A DNA stretch of 64,000 nt, taken from positions 130,962 to 194,961 of the forward strand of contig DISZ01000018.1 in the NCBI GenBank assembly GCA_002422085.1, read 5' to 3'. The notes below the pieces were generated by a model, which worked only from the letters and a program-made list of their open reading frames with translations, ran no database searches and was not told the origin of the DNA. Source of the stretch: Rhodobacteraceae bacterium UBA6197. Lineage in GTDB: Bacteria > Pseudomonadota > Alphaproteobacteria > Rhodobacterales > Rhodobacteraceae. Positions 7,592-18,862 of the stretch are shown piece after piece. The translations under genes and the position numbers were made by a program. Positions within the stretch are counted from its first letter, which is position 1. The number at the start of each line of letters is the position of its first letter.

Positions 7592-8767
7592 ATGTCAGAC
7601 ATCGTCATCCTGTCCGGTGCCCGCACCGCCATCGGCACCTTCGGCGGCGCATTCGCGGCCACCCCCCCGATCGAGCTTGCCACCGTCGCCGCCAAGGCCG
7701 CCCTCGCGCGCGCCGGCGTCTCGGGCGACAAGATCGGCCATGTGGTCTTTGGCCACGTCATCAATACCGAACCGCGCGACATGTATCTGTCGCGCGTCGC
7801 CGCGATTCAGGCAGGCATCCCCGAAAGCACCCCGGCGATGAACGTGAACCGGCTTTGCGGCTCGGGGGCGCAGGCGATCGTCTCGGCGGCGCAGGCCCTG
7901 ATGCTGGGCGACGCCGATTTCGCCCTCGCCGGTGGCGCCGATTGCATGAGCCGCGCGCCCCATATCCTGCAAGCCGGGCGCTGGGGCCAGAAGATGGGCG
8001 ATATCCGCGCGCTTGACATGATGGTCGGCGCACTCAGTTGCCCGTTCGGAACCGGCCACATGGGCGTCACCGCCGAAAACGTCGCAGCCGACGCCGGGGT
8101 CAGCCGCGCAGACCAGGACACCTTCGCACTGGAAAGCCAGCGCCGCGCCGCCGCCGCCATCGCCTCAGGCCACTTCAAGGACGAAATCGCCCCGGTCGAA
8201 CTGAAAACCCGCAAGGGCACCCTCGTCTTCGACACCGACGAACACCCCAAGTCCACCACCGCAGAGGCGCTCGCCGGCCTGAAGCCGGTGTTCCAGAAAG
8301 ACGGCACCGTCACCGCCGGCAACGCCTCGGGTATCAATGACGGCGCCGCCGCCGTTGTGCTCGCGCGCGCCGACGCGGCCCGCGCCGCCGGCCTCAAGCC
8401 GCTCGCCCGGATTCTCGGCTACGCCCATGCCGGCGTGCGCCCCGATATGATGGGCATCGGCCCGGTCCCGGCGGTGCAGGCGCTCCTTGCCCGCACCGGC
8501 CTTGGCATCGACGACTTCGACCTGATCGAATCGAACGAGGCCTTCGCCGCTCAGGCCGTCGCGGTCGGCCGCGCGCTGAGCTTCGATCCGGCCCGCGTCA
8601 ACCCGTCGGGCGGCGCCATCGCGCTTGGCCACCCGATCGGCGCCACCGGTGCGCTGCTGACCGTCAAGGCGCTCTACGCGCTCGCCCGCACGGGCGGCAA
8701 ACGCGCCCTCATCACCATGTGTATCGGTGGCGGCCAGGGCATCGCGCTGGCAATCGAGCGGCTCTGA
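7592..8767 (+). CDS. Acetyl-CoA C-acetyltransferase (thiolase)
   Basis: 391 residues. Thiolases condense two acetyl-CoA or cleave beta-ketoacyl-CoA. The acyl-accepting cysteine is Cys89 in NRLCGSGAQA. The C-terminal catalytic His lies in GGAIALGHPIGATGA and the second Cys in MCIGGGQGIAL. Full length and both active-site blocks are intact. A purine-rich GGAGA lies 8 nt before the ATG. No reductase (phaB) or acyl-CoA dehydrogenase is adjacent, so a biosynthetic (polyhydroxybutyrate) and a degradative role cannot be separated here. It is convergent with pbpC across a repeat-containing gap. Confidence 0.93.
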   Translation: MSDIVILSGARTAIGTFGGAFAATPPIELATVAAKAALARAGVSGDKIGHVVFGHVINTEPRDMYLSRVAAIQAGIPESTPAMNVNRLCGSGAQAIVSAAQALMLGDADFALAGGADCMSRAPHILQAGRWGQKMGDIRALDMMVGALSCPFGTGHMGVTAENVAADAGVSRADQDTFALESQRRAAAAIASGHFKDEIAPVELKTRKGTLVFDTDEHPKSTTAEALAGLKPVFQKDGTVTAGNASGINDGAAAVVLARADAARAAGLKPLARILGYAHAGVRPDMMGIGPVPAVQALLARTGLGIDDFDLIESNEAFAAQAVAVGRALSFDPARVNPSGGAIALGHPIGATGALLTVKALYALARTGGKRALITMCIGGGQGIALAIERL

Positions 8768-8773
8768 CGCCCG

Positions 8774-8827
8774 GGCTTCTTTTTGGCCCGAAATACTCCC
8801 GCCGGAGGCTCCCACGGCAGCCTCCGG
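8774..8827 (+). repeat. Convergent-junction repeat, second copy, with hairpin
   Basis: GGCTTCTTTTTGGCCCGAAA followed by TACTCCCGCCGGAGGCTCCC. The segment CCGGAGGCT (8802-8810) pairs perfectly with AGCCTCCGG (8819-8827), so the copy is a hairpin just after the thiolase stop. It shares the CCGCCGGAGGC core and the preceding A/T-rich box with the repeats at 816, 18808 and 30212. Probably a 3'-end element; function inferred from position. Confidence 0.75.
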
Positions 8828-8925
8828 TCCGCCGTCTCTGGCCGCGCACCCGCACACCGGCGCTCACAGCCAGACTATGAGCCGAATGTGATGCCACTAT
8901 GATGGCAATAATAGTCCCGAAATCC

Positions 8926-10962
8926 TCACCTTAGCCGGATCTGAACGCGGGCCGACCGGCCCTTTGCGTCGATCACCACCAGCGCCATGAAGCCCGGCCC
9001 CGGCATCGGCAAGACCGTCTCGCGCGACCGGATCGCCACCGCCACCGGCGCACCATTGGCCAGCCAGGTGAACGGCGGCGTGCCGCCCGAAAGCTTCACC
9101 ACCAAGCCGCCGCCGGGGGCCTCGATCTCGGCGCCCTCGGGCGGAAAGCGCAGCTCGGGCGCGTCGGGCGTGGCCTCGGAAAACACCGCATCCCTTGGTC
9201 GAAACCGCCGAAGCGGCAGCGGCAAGCGGTTGTTTGGCAACAGTAATGTCGCGGGCGGCGGCGGTGGCAACGGGTCCGGCGTCGCCTTGACGCGCCCAAA
9301 CAACTCAAACAGGATCGGCGCCGCCAGATCGCCGCCAAAGGCACCCGGCACCGGCGTGCCATCCGGCCGGCCCAGCCAGACCCCCGCCACATGGCGCCCG
9401 TCAAAGCCCAGCGCCAGCGCGTCGCGGTGGCCGTAACTGGTGCCGGTCTTGTAGGCGATCCGGTCCGGCATCCCCCCCGCCGGAGGGGGTAATCCAGAAA
9501 GAATATCAATCACTTGCCATGCCGCTACCGGGCCAAACATCGGTTGCGCCAGCACCTCGGCCCGCCCCGGCTCAGCCGAAATCCGGATCGGTTTTCCCAG
9601 CCGTGCCAAGCCCGCATAGGCCTGCACCAGCCCCTCCAGAGTGACCCCCACCCCGCCCAGCGATACCGCCAGCCCCGGCGTTCCTTGGGGCAACCTGGCG
9701 CGGATGCCCGCCCGCTTCAATACCGCCAAAAGCCGTTCCGGACCAAGGGCTTCGGTCAGGCTGACCACCGGAATATTCAACGACGACTGAAGCGCCTCGC
9801 GGACCGGGACCGTGCCTCGGAAGCGGCGGTCAAAATTCTGCGGGCGCCAACTGCCAAAGGCCAGCGGCCGGTCCTCGATCAGCGTTTCAGGATGCGCCAA
9901 CCCCTCGTCAAAGGCCAGCGCATAGACAAAGGGTTTCAGCGTCGAACCGGGCGACCGGACCGCCTGCGTCATATCGACAAATCCGCCCCGGCTTTCTTCG
10001 GCCCATTCGGCGGTGCCGACCTCGGCCAGGATCTCGCCGCTTTGGTGGTCGGCAAGGATCATCGCCGCCGAGACCTGCCCGCCCTGCCCCGCCACCGCGC
10101 GCCGGGCCAGAGCCTCGGCGGCGCGTTGCAGCGCGGGGTCGAGGGTGGTGACGATGCGCCGCGATTCGGGATGCGAGACGCGCAATCGGTCGGTCAACAG
10201 CGGCGCCAGTACCGGGAACGGCCGCCGCGCGCGGGGCATCGCCTCGCGCGCGGCGGCCTCGGCCCGCTCGGGGGTCAGTTGGCCCGCGTCGCGCAACCGT
10301 TTCAAAACCCGCCCCCGCGCCGCCAGTGCCGCTTCGGGGGCGCGGTCCGGGCGCCGCGCCTCGGGCGATTGCGGCAGCGCCACCAACAGCGCCGACTGCG
10401 CCGGCGTCAGCCGGCGCGGCTCCTTGCCGAAATAGGCAAGGCTGGCGGCGCGGACCCCCTCCAGATTGCCGCCATAGGGCGCAAGCCGCAGATACAGCTC
10501 CAGGATTTCGGTCTTGCCCAGCCGCCGTTCCAGCGCCAGCGCGACCCGGATCTGGCGCAGCTTGCCCGCCATGGTGCCGGTCGGCCCCTCTTCCAACAGC
10601 CGCGCCACCTGCATCGTCAGCGTCGATGCGCCCGAAATCACCCGCCCCGCCCAAGCCGCCTGCCAGACCGCCCGAACCATCGCCAGCGGGTCAACCCCGC
10701 CATGGTCGTAAAACCGCGCATCCTCGTAGGCGATCAGCAGGGCGATAAATTCGGGGTCCACCGGGCCGGGGGCCAGCCGCCAGCGGCCATCGGCCACCGG
10801 AAAGGCCCTGAGCAGGCTGCCGTCACGCGCCACCACCTCGGTGCCCAGCGCCACCTGCAACACCGGCAGATCGGTGGCGGCAATCCAGACCTCAAACCGG
10901 TCACGCGCGGCGGCAAAGGCCAGCAACCCCGCCACCAGCCCGATCAGCGCAAAGCGGCGCAT
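8926..10962 (-). CDS. pbpC: Penicillin-binding protein 1C, bifunctional peptidoglycan synthase
   Basis: 678 residues with an N-terminal membrane anchor (about residues 4-20). The GT51 glycosyltransferase domain has the catalytic Glu80 in AYEDARFYDHGGVDP. In the transpeptidase domain the nucleophile is Ser340 in SPGSTLKP, the SxN motif is Ser394-Asn396, and KTG appears in YKTGTSYG. A proline-rich linker leads to a C-terminal BiPBP_C domain of about 90 residues. It starts 3 nt after the alpha-2-macroglobulin stop. The pair is the classical yfhM-pbpC arrangement, thought to couple periplasmic defence with wall repair. High confidence. Confidence 0.95.
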   Translation of the reverse strand: MRRFALIGLVAGLLAFAAARDRFEVWIAATDLPVLQVALGTEVVARDGSLLRAFPVADGRWRLAPGPVDPEFIALLIAYEDARFYDHGGVDPLAMVRAVWQAAWAGRVISGASTLTMQVARLLEEGPTGTMAGKLRQIRVALALERRLGKTEILELYLRLAPYGGNLEGVRAASLAYFGKEPRRLTPAQSALLVALPQSPEARRPDRAPEAALAARGRVLKRLRDAGQLTPERAEAAAREAMPRARRPFPVLAPLLTDRLRVSHPESRRIVTTLDPALQRAAEALARRAVAGQGGQVSAAMILADHQSGEILAEVGTAEWAEESRGGFVDMTQAVRSPGSTLKPFVYALAFDEGLAHPETLIEDRPLAFGSWRPQNFDRRFRGTVPVREALQSSLNIPVVSLTEALGPERLLAVLKRAGIRARLPQGTPGLAVSLGGVGVTLEGLVQAYAGLARLGKPIRISAEPGRAEVLAQPMFGPVAAWQVIDILSGLPPPAGGMPDRIAYKTGTSYGHRDALALGFDGRHVAGVWLGRPDGTPVPGAFGGDLAAPILFELFGRVKATPDPLPPPPPATLLLPNNRLPLPLRRFRPRDAVFSEATPDAPELRFPPEGAEIEAPGGGLVVKLSGGTPPFTWLANGAPVAVAIRSRETVLPMPGPGFMALVVIDAKGRSARVQIRLR

Positions 10963-10965
10963 GGC

Positions 10966-13900
10966 CTAGTCAATCACCACGCGGCCACTATCGGTCTGGG
11001 CGCGGTAATCGGGGCGATACATGTCTTCGACGCTGGCCGCGGGCTGATGAAAACTGCCCGGCGATACCGCCCGCACGATATAGGCCAGACGGAACGGCTT
11101 GTTGCTGCGCCAGTCGATCGCGGCCAGAAAGCGGTCCTGACGGAATTCGGTGCTGCGGGTGTTGGTCTCGACCGAGAGCCAATCCAGCGCCGCCAGATCC
11201 CCCGCGCGCAAGAGGTTCGGGTTGTCGATCTCAAACCCGGCGGGCAGCGGGTCGGCCACCATCAGCCGCGCCGCGCCACCGCCATGTGGCGTGATCTCAA
11301 GCACCGTCACCAGCCGCGTGCCTTGGGCGACATGGCCGGGATCAACCGGCACGCCGTCGGGCGTGTAGTAGCTGCGGGTAATCGAATAACCCGTGCCGCC
11401 CGCCGTTTCCGGCAGCAGCGGCACGCCGGTCGTGGTCAGCGTCAGCACCGCCGATTTGCCCGAGCCATTGGCGATGGCCAGTTCGGCCCCGGCGGTCTGG
11501 CTGTCAAGCACGCGCACCAGCGGCCCCTCGACCGGAGCGCCGTTGACGGTCATGCCCTCGGTGCCGGGGCGGTCGATCATCGCATGGGTCGCCATCAGCG
11601 CCCAGCTGGCCTCTTGTGTCGAAAGCGACTGGCCGTTGATCGCGCTGGCGACATCGGTGCCGATCCGGTCCAGTGGCACGACCGAGGATTCGGCCTCGGA
11701 GGCCAGTGCCAGCACGGCGGCGCGGTCGCGCAGCCGGGTGCCATAGTCCACGCGCCAGACCTGACCGTCATCGCGCTGGGCGCCCAGCAGCCGCGCGGCG
11801 CGGGCGAACATCGCATCGGCGCGGGTCTGGTCGCCATAGCTGGCCAGCGCGGCCCCCAGTTGCGCCGCCGCCAGCGGAGTGGCAAAGGCATCGCCCTTGA
11901 CGTCGGCGTAGTAGCGCAGATCGGCCACCGCCGCCGCCCCTTCGCGCGCCAGCACCATCAGCGCATAGGCCAGCGCCACGCCGCCGCCATTGGCATCGGC
12001 GTCAAAGTCCGGCGCGTAGTTGACCTGATTGCGCAGGTTGTCCATCGCGTTGCGGAACGCCGCGTCAGGCACCTTGTGGCCTTGCGCCCTGGCCCGGCTG
12101 AGAAAATCCGAGACATAGGCATCCAGCCACAGATCGCCGCTGTCGGGCGACCAAAGGCCAAAGGCGCCGCTGGCGTCCTGATTGGTCAGAACAAGGCCGA
12201 TGGCACTGTCGATCCGGGCGCCGACATCGTCCGGCCCGACCAGCCCCATCGCCGTGGCAACCTGATCGAAATACAGCAGCGGCAGCGCCTTCGAGGTGAT
12301 CTGCTCGGTGCAGCCATAGGGGTATTGGTCCAGCGCCGCCAGAAGGCCCGCGGTATCGAACCGCGCCAGCGGCCCGACCGCCAGCGTTGCCCGCCCGCTG
12401 CCCGGCACCAGCCCGTGAAACACATTGGCATCCAGCGTGAAGGTGCTGCCCGCCGCCAGATCAAACCGCGATTGCCGCGACAGGGCCGGGTCGTTCATCT
12501 GCACCGGAATCGACAGCGTCTTTTCCAGCACCTTTCCGTCGGGCGTTGACAGCGCCACCCTTAGCGTCTGCACCCCTTCGCCTTGCCCCGCCGTGATCGG
12601 AACCGACAGTTCCGCGCGCCCCAGTTCGGCCAGATCCACCCCCGAAGGCACCGCGCCAAGCGCCAGCCCGTCCGAGGTCAGATCCAGCCCGATCCGCCCC
12701 GAGGGGCCGCTGGCATGGGCGATCTCGAGCAGCAACCGCGTGCTGTCGCCCGGCGCCAGAAAGCGCGGCACCGAGGCGGTAAGCACCACCGGATCACGCA
12801 CCAGCACATCGGCGCTGGCCTGCCCCACGGCGCTGGCCGACCAGACCACCGCCATCAGCCGCACGGTGCCGTTGAAGGCGGGCATCTGAAACTCGGTCCG
12901 GGCAACCCCATCACCGTCAAGCGTCAGCGGCCCGCTGAAATAGGCGACCAGTTCTTCGGTCGGCGGCGGCGACTGCATCTTGAGCCCGGCTGCCGCATCA
13001 CCGCCGGAACGGATGATGCCCTCGGCGCCGTTCTGCCCGTCGATCAGGCGGCCATAGACATCGCGCAGCGCCATGCCCAGACGGCGCTGGCCAAAGTAAT
13101 GCGCCGAAGGGTCGGGTGCCTTGAAGCCGGTCAGGTTCAGGATCCCCAGATCCACCGCCGCGATCGTGGCATAGACGGTTTCGCCCGCCGCGCCCCCCGT
13201 CACCTTCAGCGCCACCGGCAGGGCCGCGCGCGGGTCTGACGCGTCCGGCACCTCAAGCTGGGCGGCCAGTTGCCGCGCCCCCGGATCGACTGCCGCATGA
13301 GCCAGACCCAGCGCCCTTTTGGGCACCCGGGCGCCCGCCTCGGCCGCCAGAGGCCGGATTACCGAGGCCGTGACATAGGCGCCCGCGCCCCACTCGTCAG
13401 TCACCGGCAGCGCGATGGTGTTTTCGCCGGCAGTCACCGCCACCGTCTGAAGCGAGATCAGATGGTTCGACAGCACCGACACCACCGCCACGCCATCCGC
13501 CGCCGGAACGATGCGCAATTGCGCGGTATCGCCGGATTTGTAGGCGGGTTGGTCCAGCGACACTTCCAGCCGGTCGGGGCTTTGCAGCGCATTGGCGGGC
13601 GCATACCAGCCTGCATCAAACCCGACCGAGGTGGCGGCGTCGCCGGTTGTGGCCTCGACGATCAGCTCATACTGGCCCCAATCGACGCCCGCGCCGACCT
13701 GCTGCGGCCCGTCGGCGGTCAGCGCAAGGTCGCCCTCGGCCACACGGGTGCGGTGGGTCACGCCCTCCCAGTTCCAGGACCCGTAAAGCGAATACCACTG
13801 ATAGCGCGTCTCGACCCGGTTCAGTGTCCAATGCACCGCCATCGCGGCGGGTTGGCCATCGGCGCCGATCGCGGCAATCTGAAAGCGCGCGTCATCGCCC

Positions 13901-16407
13901 TCGGCCACCACGTCATCGGTGAACATCGGCTTGATGCCGATCACCGGTTCGGCAGGCAGCACGATCCGCGACAGGCTGCGCTCGACCGGCCGACCCGAGC
14001 CTTCGCGGACATCGACGGTGAAAGTGGCTTGCAACGGACGCAGCCCTTCGCCGCCCATCTCGGGCAGCGACAGGAAAAGCTGCGCCTTGCCCTGATCGTC
14101 GGTTTCAGTGCCGTCGATACTGTCGAACCATGGCGAAAAGGGTTCATCGTGGCGGCCAAAGCGGTAGCCCTCAAAGCCCGGCACGGCGTCGGCGGCGGCA
14201 AGGCGCACGCCACCCTCGACCGTCAGCCCCGCCCCCGGCGCGCCAAACAGATAGCGCGCGGCAAGGCCCATTTCGGGCAAGGCACCGGCGGCCAGAACGC
14301 CCTCGGGCAGGGTCAGATCAAAGTCGATCCGTTCGGGCAGGAAATCCTCGACCAGCAGCTTGGCCGAGGCCAGCGGCGCGTCCTTGACGTCGGCGAAGAC
14401 ATCCAGCCGCCACGTGCCGCGCGGTGCCGACCCGGCAATCGGGAAGGCGGCGACATGGCCGCCCGCGCCCAGATCGTCGGCCAACGCGCGGGAATATTCG
14501 ACCCCGTCGGGACGCAGCAGAACCGCTGTCAGCGGCAACCCCGGCAGCGCCCGCGTCGCCGCATCGCGCGCCAGCATCGTTGCGTGGACGGTTTCGCCGG
14601 TGCGGTAGGCGCCTCGATCGGTGGTCAGGAACACATCAATTGGCGGCGCGGCGGGCAGGCCCTCGACACCTCGGTCCGACAGGTCGAACTCGGGGTCGGT
14701 CAGCGACAGGAAAGAGATATCCTCGCCCGCCGTGGCCGACACCAGCGCCGGCGCCGACCCGCCGGTGCCACGGGTCAGACCGGCGTCGAAATGCGCATAA
14801 CCCTGCGCGTCGGTCAGCGCCGTGCCCAGCACCGAATTGGCGCGGCTGACAAGCTGCACCGCGACGCCTTCGCGCGCGGCGGCGTCCGACAGCCCGCGCA
14901 GCACCACATGCAGCCCGTCACTGCCCGAAAGCGTCGAGATCCCCAGATCCGAGATCACGAACCACTGCGTGGCCGCCGGGTATTCGGTTTCATCCCTGCC
15001 CGGAACCGAGGCTTGCAACGCGTAGATACCGGGGCCAAGCGCGCCCGTGACCTCTTGCACCGGCAGCCGGGTGGTGATGTCGCGGTTGACCTCCATCGCC
15101 ACATCCGCGGTGCCAGACCAGAGCGTTTCGGCCATCGAGTCGGTGAAATAGTCATTCGACCAGTAATCCAGCGAGCGGGCGAAATAGTCGTTGCGCATCG
15201 CGGCGACGAGGTTGCGGTCAGAGACCCGCAGCAGCTTGAGGTCAAGCTTGTCGGTGTTGACGGTTTCCACCGGCAGGCCGGCATCCACCGCACGCGGCAA
15301 GATATAGGCGCGGCCCGGAAAACTGACGGCGGGGCTGCGGTCGCGGACATAGGCGGTGACGGTCACGTCGCGGGCCAGCGTCTCGCCGGTGGCCGAAGGC
15401 AGGCCCTCGCGGAAGGTCAGCGCATAGCGTTCGCCATGTTTCAGCCCCTCGACGCAGATCTGATTGCCGCTGGCGTCAACCGTCAGCCCGGTCTGCGGCA
15501 GCTTGACAAAGCTGGCGTAGTCGGTGCCCGACCTGGCCAGCGTTTCGGTAAAGATGGCGCAGATGCGCGGCGCGGCGCTATCGGATTCGACCTGATGTTC
15601 GGCCACCCGAAAGCCGTATTTGCCAATCATCTCGTCCAGCCGGGCGGCGATGTCGTCGCGTGGTGACAGGGCTTGGGCAAGGCGCAGCGCCGGCACCGTA
15701 TCGCGGCCCCGATCGGCGCGTTCCAATGCCTGCGACAGGACCAAAAGCGCCTCGGCCTGCGCCGGCTTGGCGGGGGCGCGCAGATAGCCGTTGATCGCTG
15801 CCAGAACGGCGTTGCGGGCCGCACCCTGACCGCCGTTGCGGCTGGCGAGGGTCAGGCGCGCATATTCGACCCATTGGTCGGCGGCGTCCGACAGGTTCAG
15901 CGCCGCCCCTTGCAGCCGCGCCGCCCCCGCCGCATCGCCTGCCGCGCGGGCCTTTGCCATGGCGGCCAGAAGCTCGGACTCGGACCACTCGCCGGTCATA
16001 TGCGTGCGCGCCAGCCCCGCGGCCTGATCGAACGCGCGGCCCAGATCGGCCGGATCCAGAAAGCCCAGATCGGCGACGCGCGTCGCGGCGCGGCTGGCCA
16101 GACCCGGCGCCGCCTCGCGCACAAAGCCCGACAGCGCGCCCTGATAGGCGCTTTGCCCGGAGATCGCGGATTTCGGAAAACAGGAATTGTTACGCGCGTT
16201 GAAGGTCATCGCCTGGCAGGCCGGGTCCGCCAGACAGGCAGCCTCGCAGGCCTCAAGCGTGGTGTCAAAGATCTGCCGGATATCGGTGCCGGCAAGGTCC
16301 ACGCCCTCGCTCAACACCATGCGGCGGGCCGGAACCAGAGATGCGTCCTGCGCAAAAGCCGGAAGGGCCAAGGCGGAAACAAGAGCCGAAATCAGCAAGG
16401 CACGCAT
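10966..16407 (-). CDS. Bacterial alpha-2-macroglobulin family protein with PAN-like domain
   Basis: 1813 residues. Bacterial alpha-2-macroglobulins trap proteases in the periplasm through a reactive thioester. The N-terminus has a signal peptide (ALLISALVSALALPAFAQ). A Cys-rich PAN/apple-like module follows at about residues 25-90 (TTLEACEAACLADPACQAMT and NNSCFPKS). MG domains come next, and then the thioester motif C-T-E-Q at Cys1366-Gln1369 in YPYGCTEQITSK. After it lie the thioester-domain helices and a receptor-binding-like C-terminus. MRALLIS at 16407 is chosen as start because GGAGG lies 7 nt upstream. It heads an operon with pbpC. I see no lipobox, so it may be soluble or held by its signal anchor. 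Confidence 0.93.
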   Translation of the reverse strand: MRALLISALVSALALPAFAQDASLVPARRMVLSEGVDLAGTDIRQIFDTTLEACEAACLADPACQAMTFNARNNSCFPKSAISGQSAYQGALSGFVREAAPGLASRAATRVADLGFLDPADLGRAFDQAAGLARTHMTGEWSESELLAAMAKARAAGDAAGAARLQGAALNLSDAADQWVEYARLTLASRNGGQGAARNAVLAAINGYLRAPAKPAQAEALLVLSQALERADRGRDTVPALRLAQALSPRDDIAARLDEMIGKYGFRVAEHQVESDSAAPRICAIFTETLARSGTDYASFVKLPQTGLTVDASGNQICVEGLKHGERYALTFREGLPSATGETLARDVTVTAYVRDRSPAVSFPGRAYILPRAVDAGLPVETVNTDKLDLKLLRVSDRNLVAAMRNDYFARSLDYWSNDYFTDSMAETLWSGTADVAMEVNRDITTRLPVQEVTGALGPGIYALQASVPGRDETEYPAATQWFVISDLGISTLSGSDGLHVVLRGLSDAAAREGVAVQLVSRANSVLGTALTDAQGYAHFDAGLTRGTGGSAPALVSATAGEDISFLSLTDPEFDLSDRGVEGLPAAPPIDVFLTTDRGAYRTGETVHATMLARDAATRALPGLPLTAVLLRPDGVEYSRALADDLGAGGHVAAFPIAGSAPRGTWRLDVFADVKDAPLASAKLLVEDFLPERIDFDLTLPEGVLAAGALPEMGLAARYLFGAPGAGLTVEGGVRLAAADAVPGFEGYRFGRHDEPFSPWFDSIDGTETDDQGKAQLFLSLPEMGGEGLRPLQATFTVDVREGSGRPVERSLSRIVLPAEPVIGIKPMFTDDVVAEGDDARFQIAAIGADGQPAAMAVHWTLNRVETRYQWYSLYGSWNWEGVTHRTRVAEGDLALTADGPQQVGAGVDWGQYELIVEATTGDAATSVGFDAGWYAPANALQSPDRLEVSLDQPAYKSGDTAQLRIVPAADGVAVVSVLSNHLISLQTVAVTAGENTIALPVTDEWGAGAYVTASVIRPLAAEAGARVPKRALGLAHAAVDPGARQLAAQLEVPDASDPRAALPVALKVTGGAAGETVYATIAAVDLGILNLTGFKAPDPSAHYFGQRRLGMALRDVYGRLIDGQNGAEGIIRSGGDAAAGLKMQSPPPTEELVAYFSGPLTLDGDGVARTEFQMPAFNGTVRLMAVVWSASAVGQASADVLVRDPVVLTASVPRFLAPGDSTRLLLEIAHASGPSGRIGLDLTSDGLALGAVPSGVDLAELGRAELSVPITAGQGEGVQTLRVALSTPDGKVLEKTLSIPVQMNDPALSRQSRFDLAAGSTFTLDANVFHGLVPGSGRATLAVGPLARFDTAGLLAALDQYPYGCTEQITSKALPLLYFDQVATAMGLVGPDDVGARIDSAIGLVLTNQDASGAFGLWSPDSGDLWLDAYVSDFLSRARAQGHKVPDAAFRNAMDNLRNQVNYAPDFDADANGGGVALAYALMVLAREGAAAVADLRYYADVKGDAFATPLAAAQLGAALASYGDQTRADAMFARAARLLGAQRDDGQVWRVDYGTRLRDRAAVLALASEAESSVVPLDRIGTDVASAINGQSLSTQEASWALMATHAMIDRPGTEGMTVNGAPVEGPLVRVLDSQTAGAELAIANGSGKSAVLTLTTTGVPLLPETAGGTGYSITRSYYTPDGVPVDPGHVAQGTRLVTVLEITPHGGGAARLMVADPLPAGFEIDNPNLLRAGDLAALDWLSVETNTRSTEFRQDRFLAAIDWRSNKPFRLAYIVRAVSPGSFHQPAASVEDMYRPDYRAQTDSGRVVID

Positions 16408-16572
16408 GGGAATTCCTCCGGTCAGGCAATGCGGGGATGCTGCCACGCGCACCTGTTCTTCGCAAGGTGCCGCACCGCCGCCGCATCAAACATCGCGCCG
16501 ATTAAGCCTTATTTCACCTGCTGTCGTCATGCTGCCCCCAACAGATGATTTTATCGGATCAGGTGCCCCGAA

Positions 16573-18795
<2,223 letters not shown>

Positions 18796-18807
18796 ACCAC
18801 CGCTATC

Positions 18808-18846
18808 GGCTTCTTTTTGGTGAAAATACTCCCGCCGGAGGCTTCC
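18808..18846 (+). repeat. Convergent-junction repeat, third copy
   Basis: GGCTTCTTTTTGGTGAAAAT followed by ACTCCCGCCGGAGGCTTCC, in the gap between the kinase stop (18795) and the recQ stop (18863). It matches the 8774 copy closely, but the outer stem is replaced by other sequence, leaving only a very short GGA/TCC fold. It lies in the same plus orientation as the other junction copies. Confidence 0.7.
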
Positions 18847-18862
18847 GCACTCCAAAATCTGC

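Noticed and set aside
9514..12549. Open frame of about 1000 codons on the plus strand
   Set aside because: Antisense to pbpC and the alpha-2-macroglobulin gene; composition is that of a shadow frame and no domain is recognised.
13270..15666. Open frame of about 800 codons on the plus strand inside the alpha-2-macroglobulin gene
   Set aside because: The translation is Arg/His/Gly-rich low-complexity shadow sequence, opposite a gene with an intact thioester motif.
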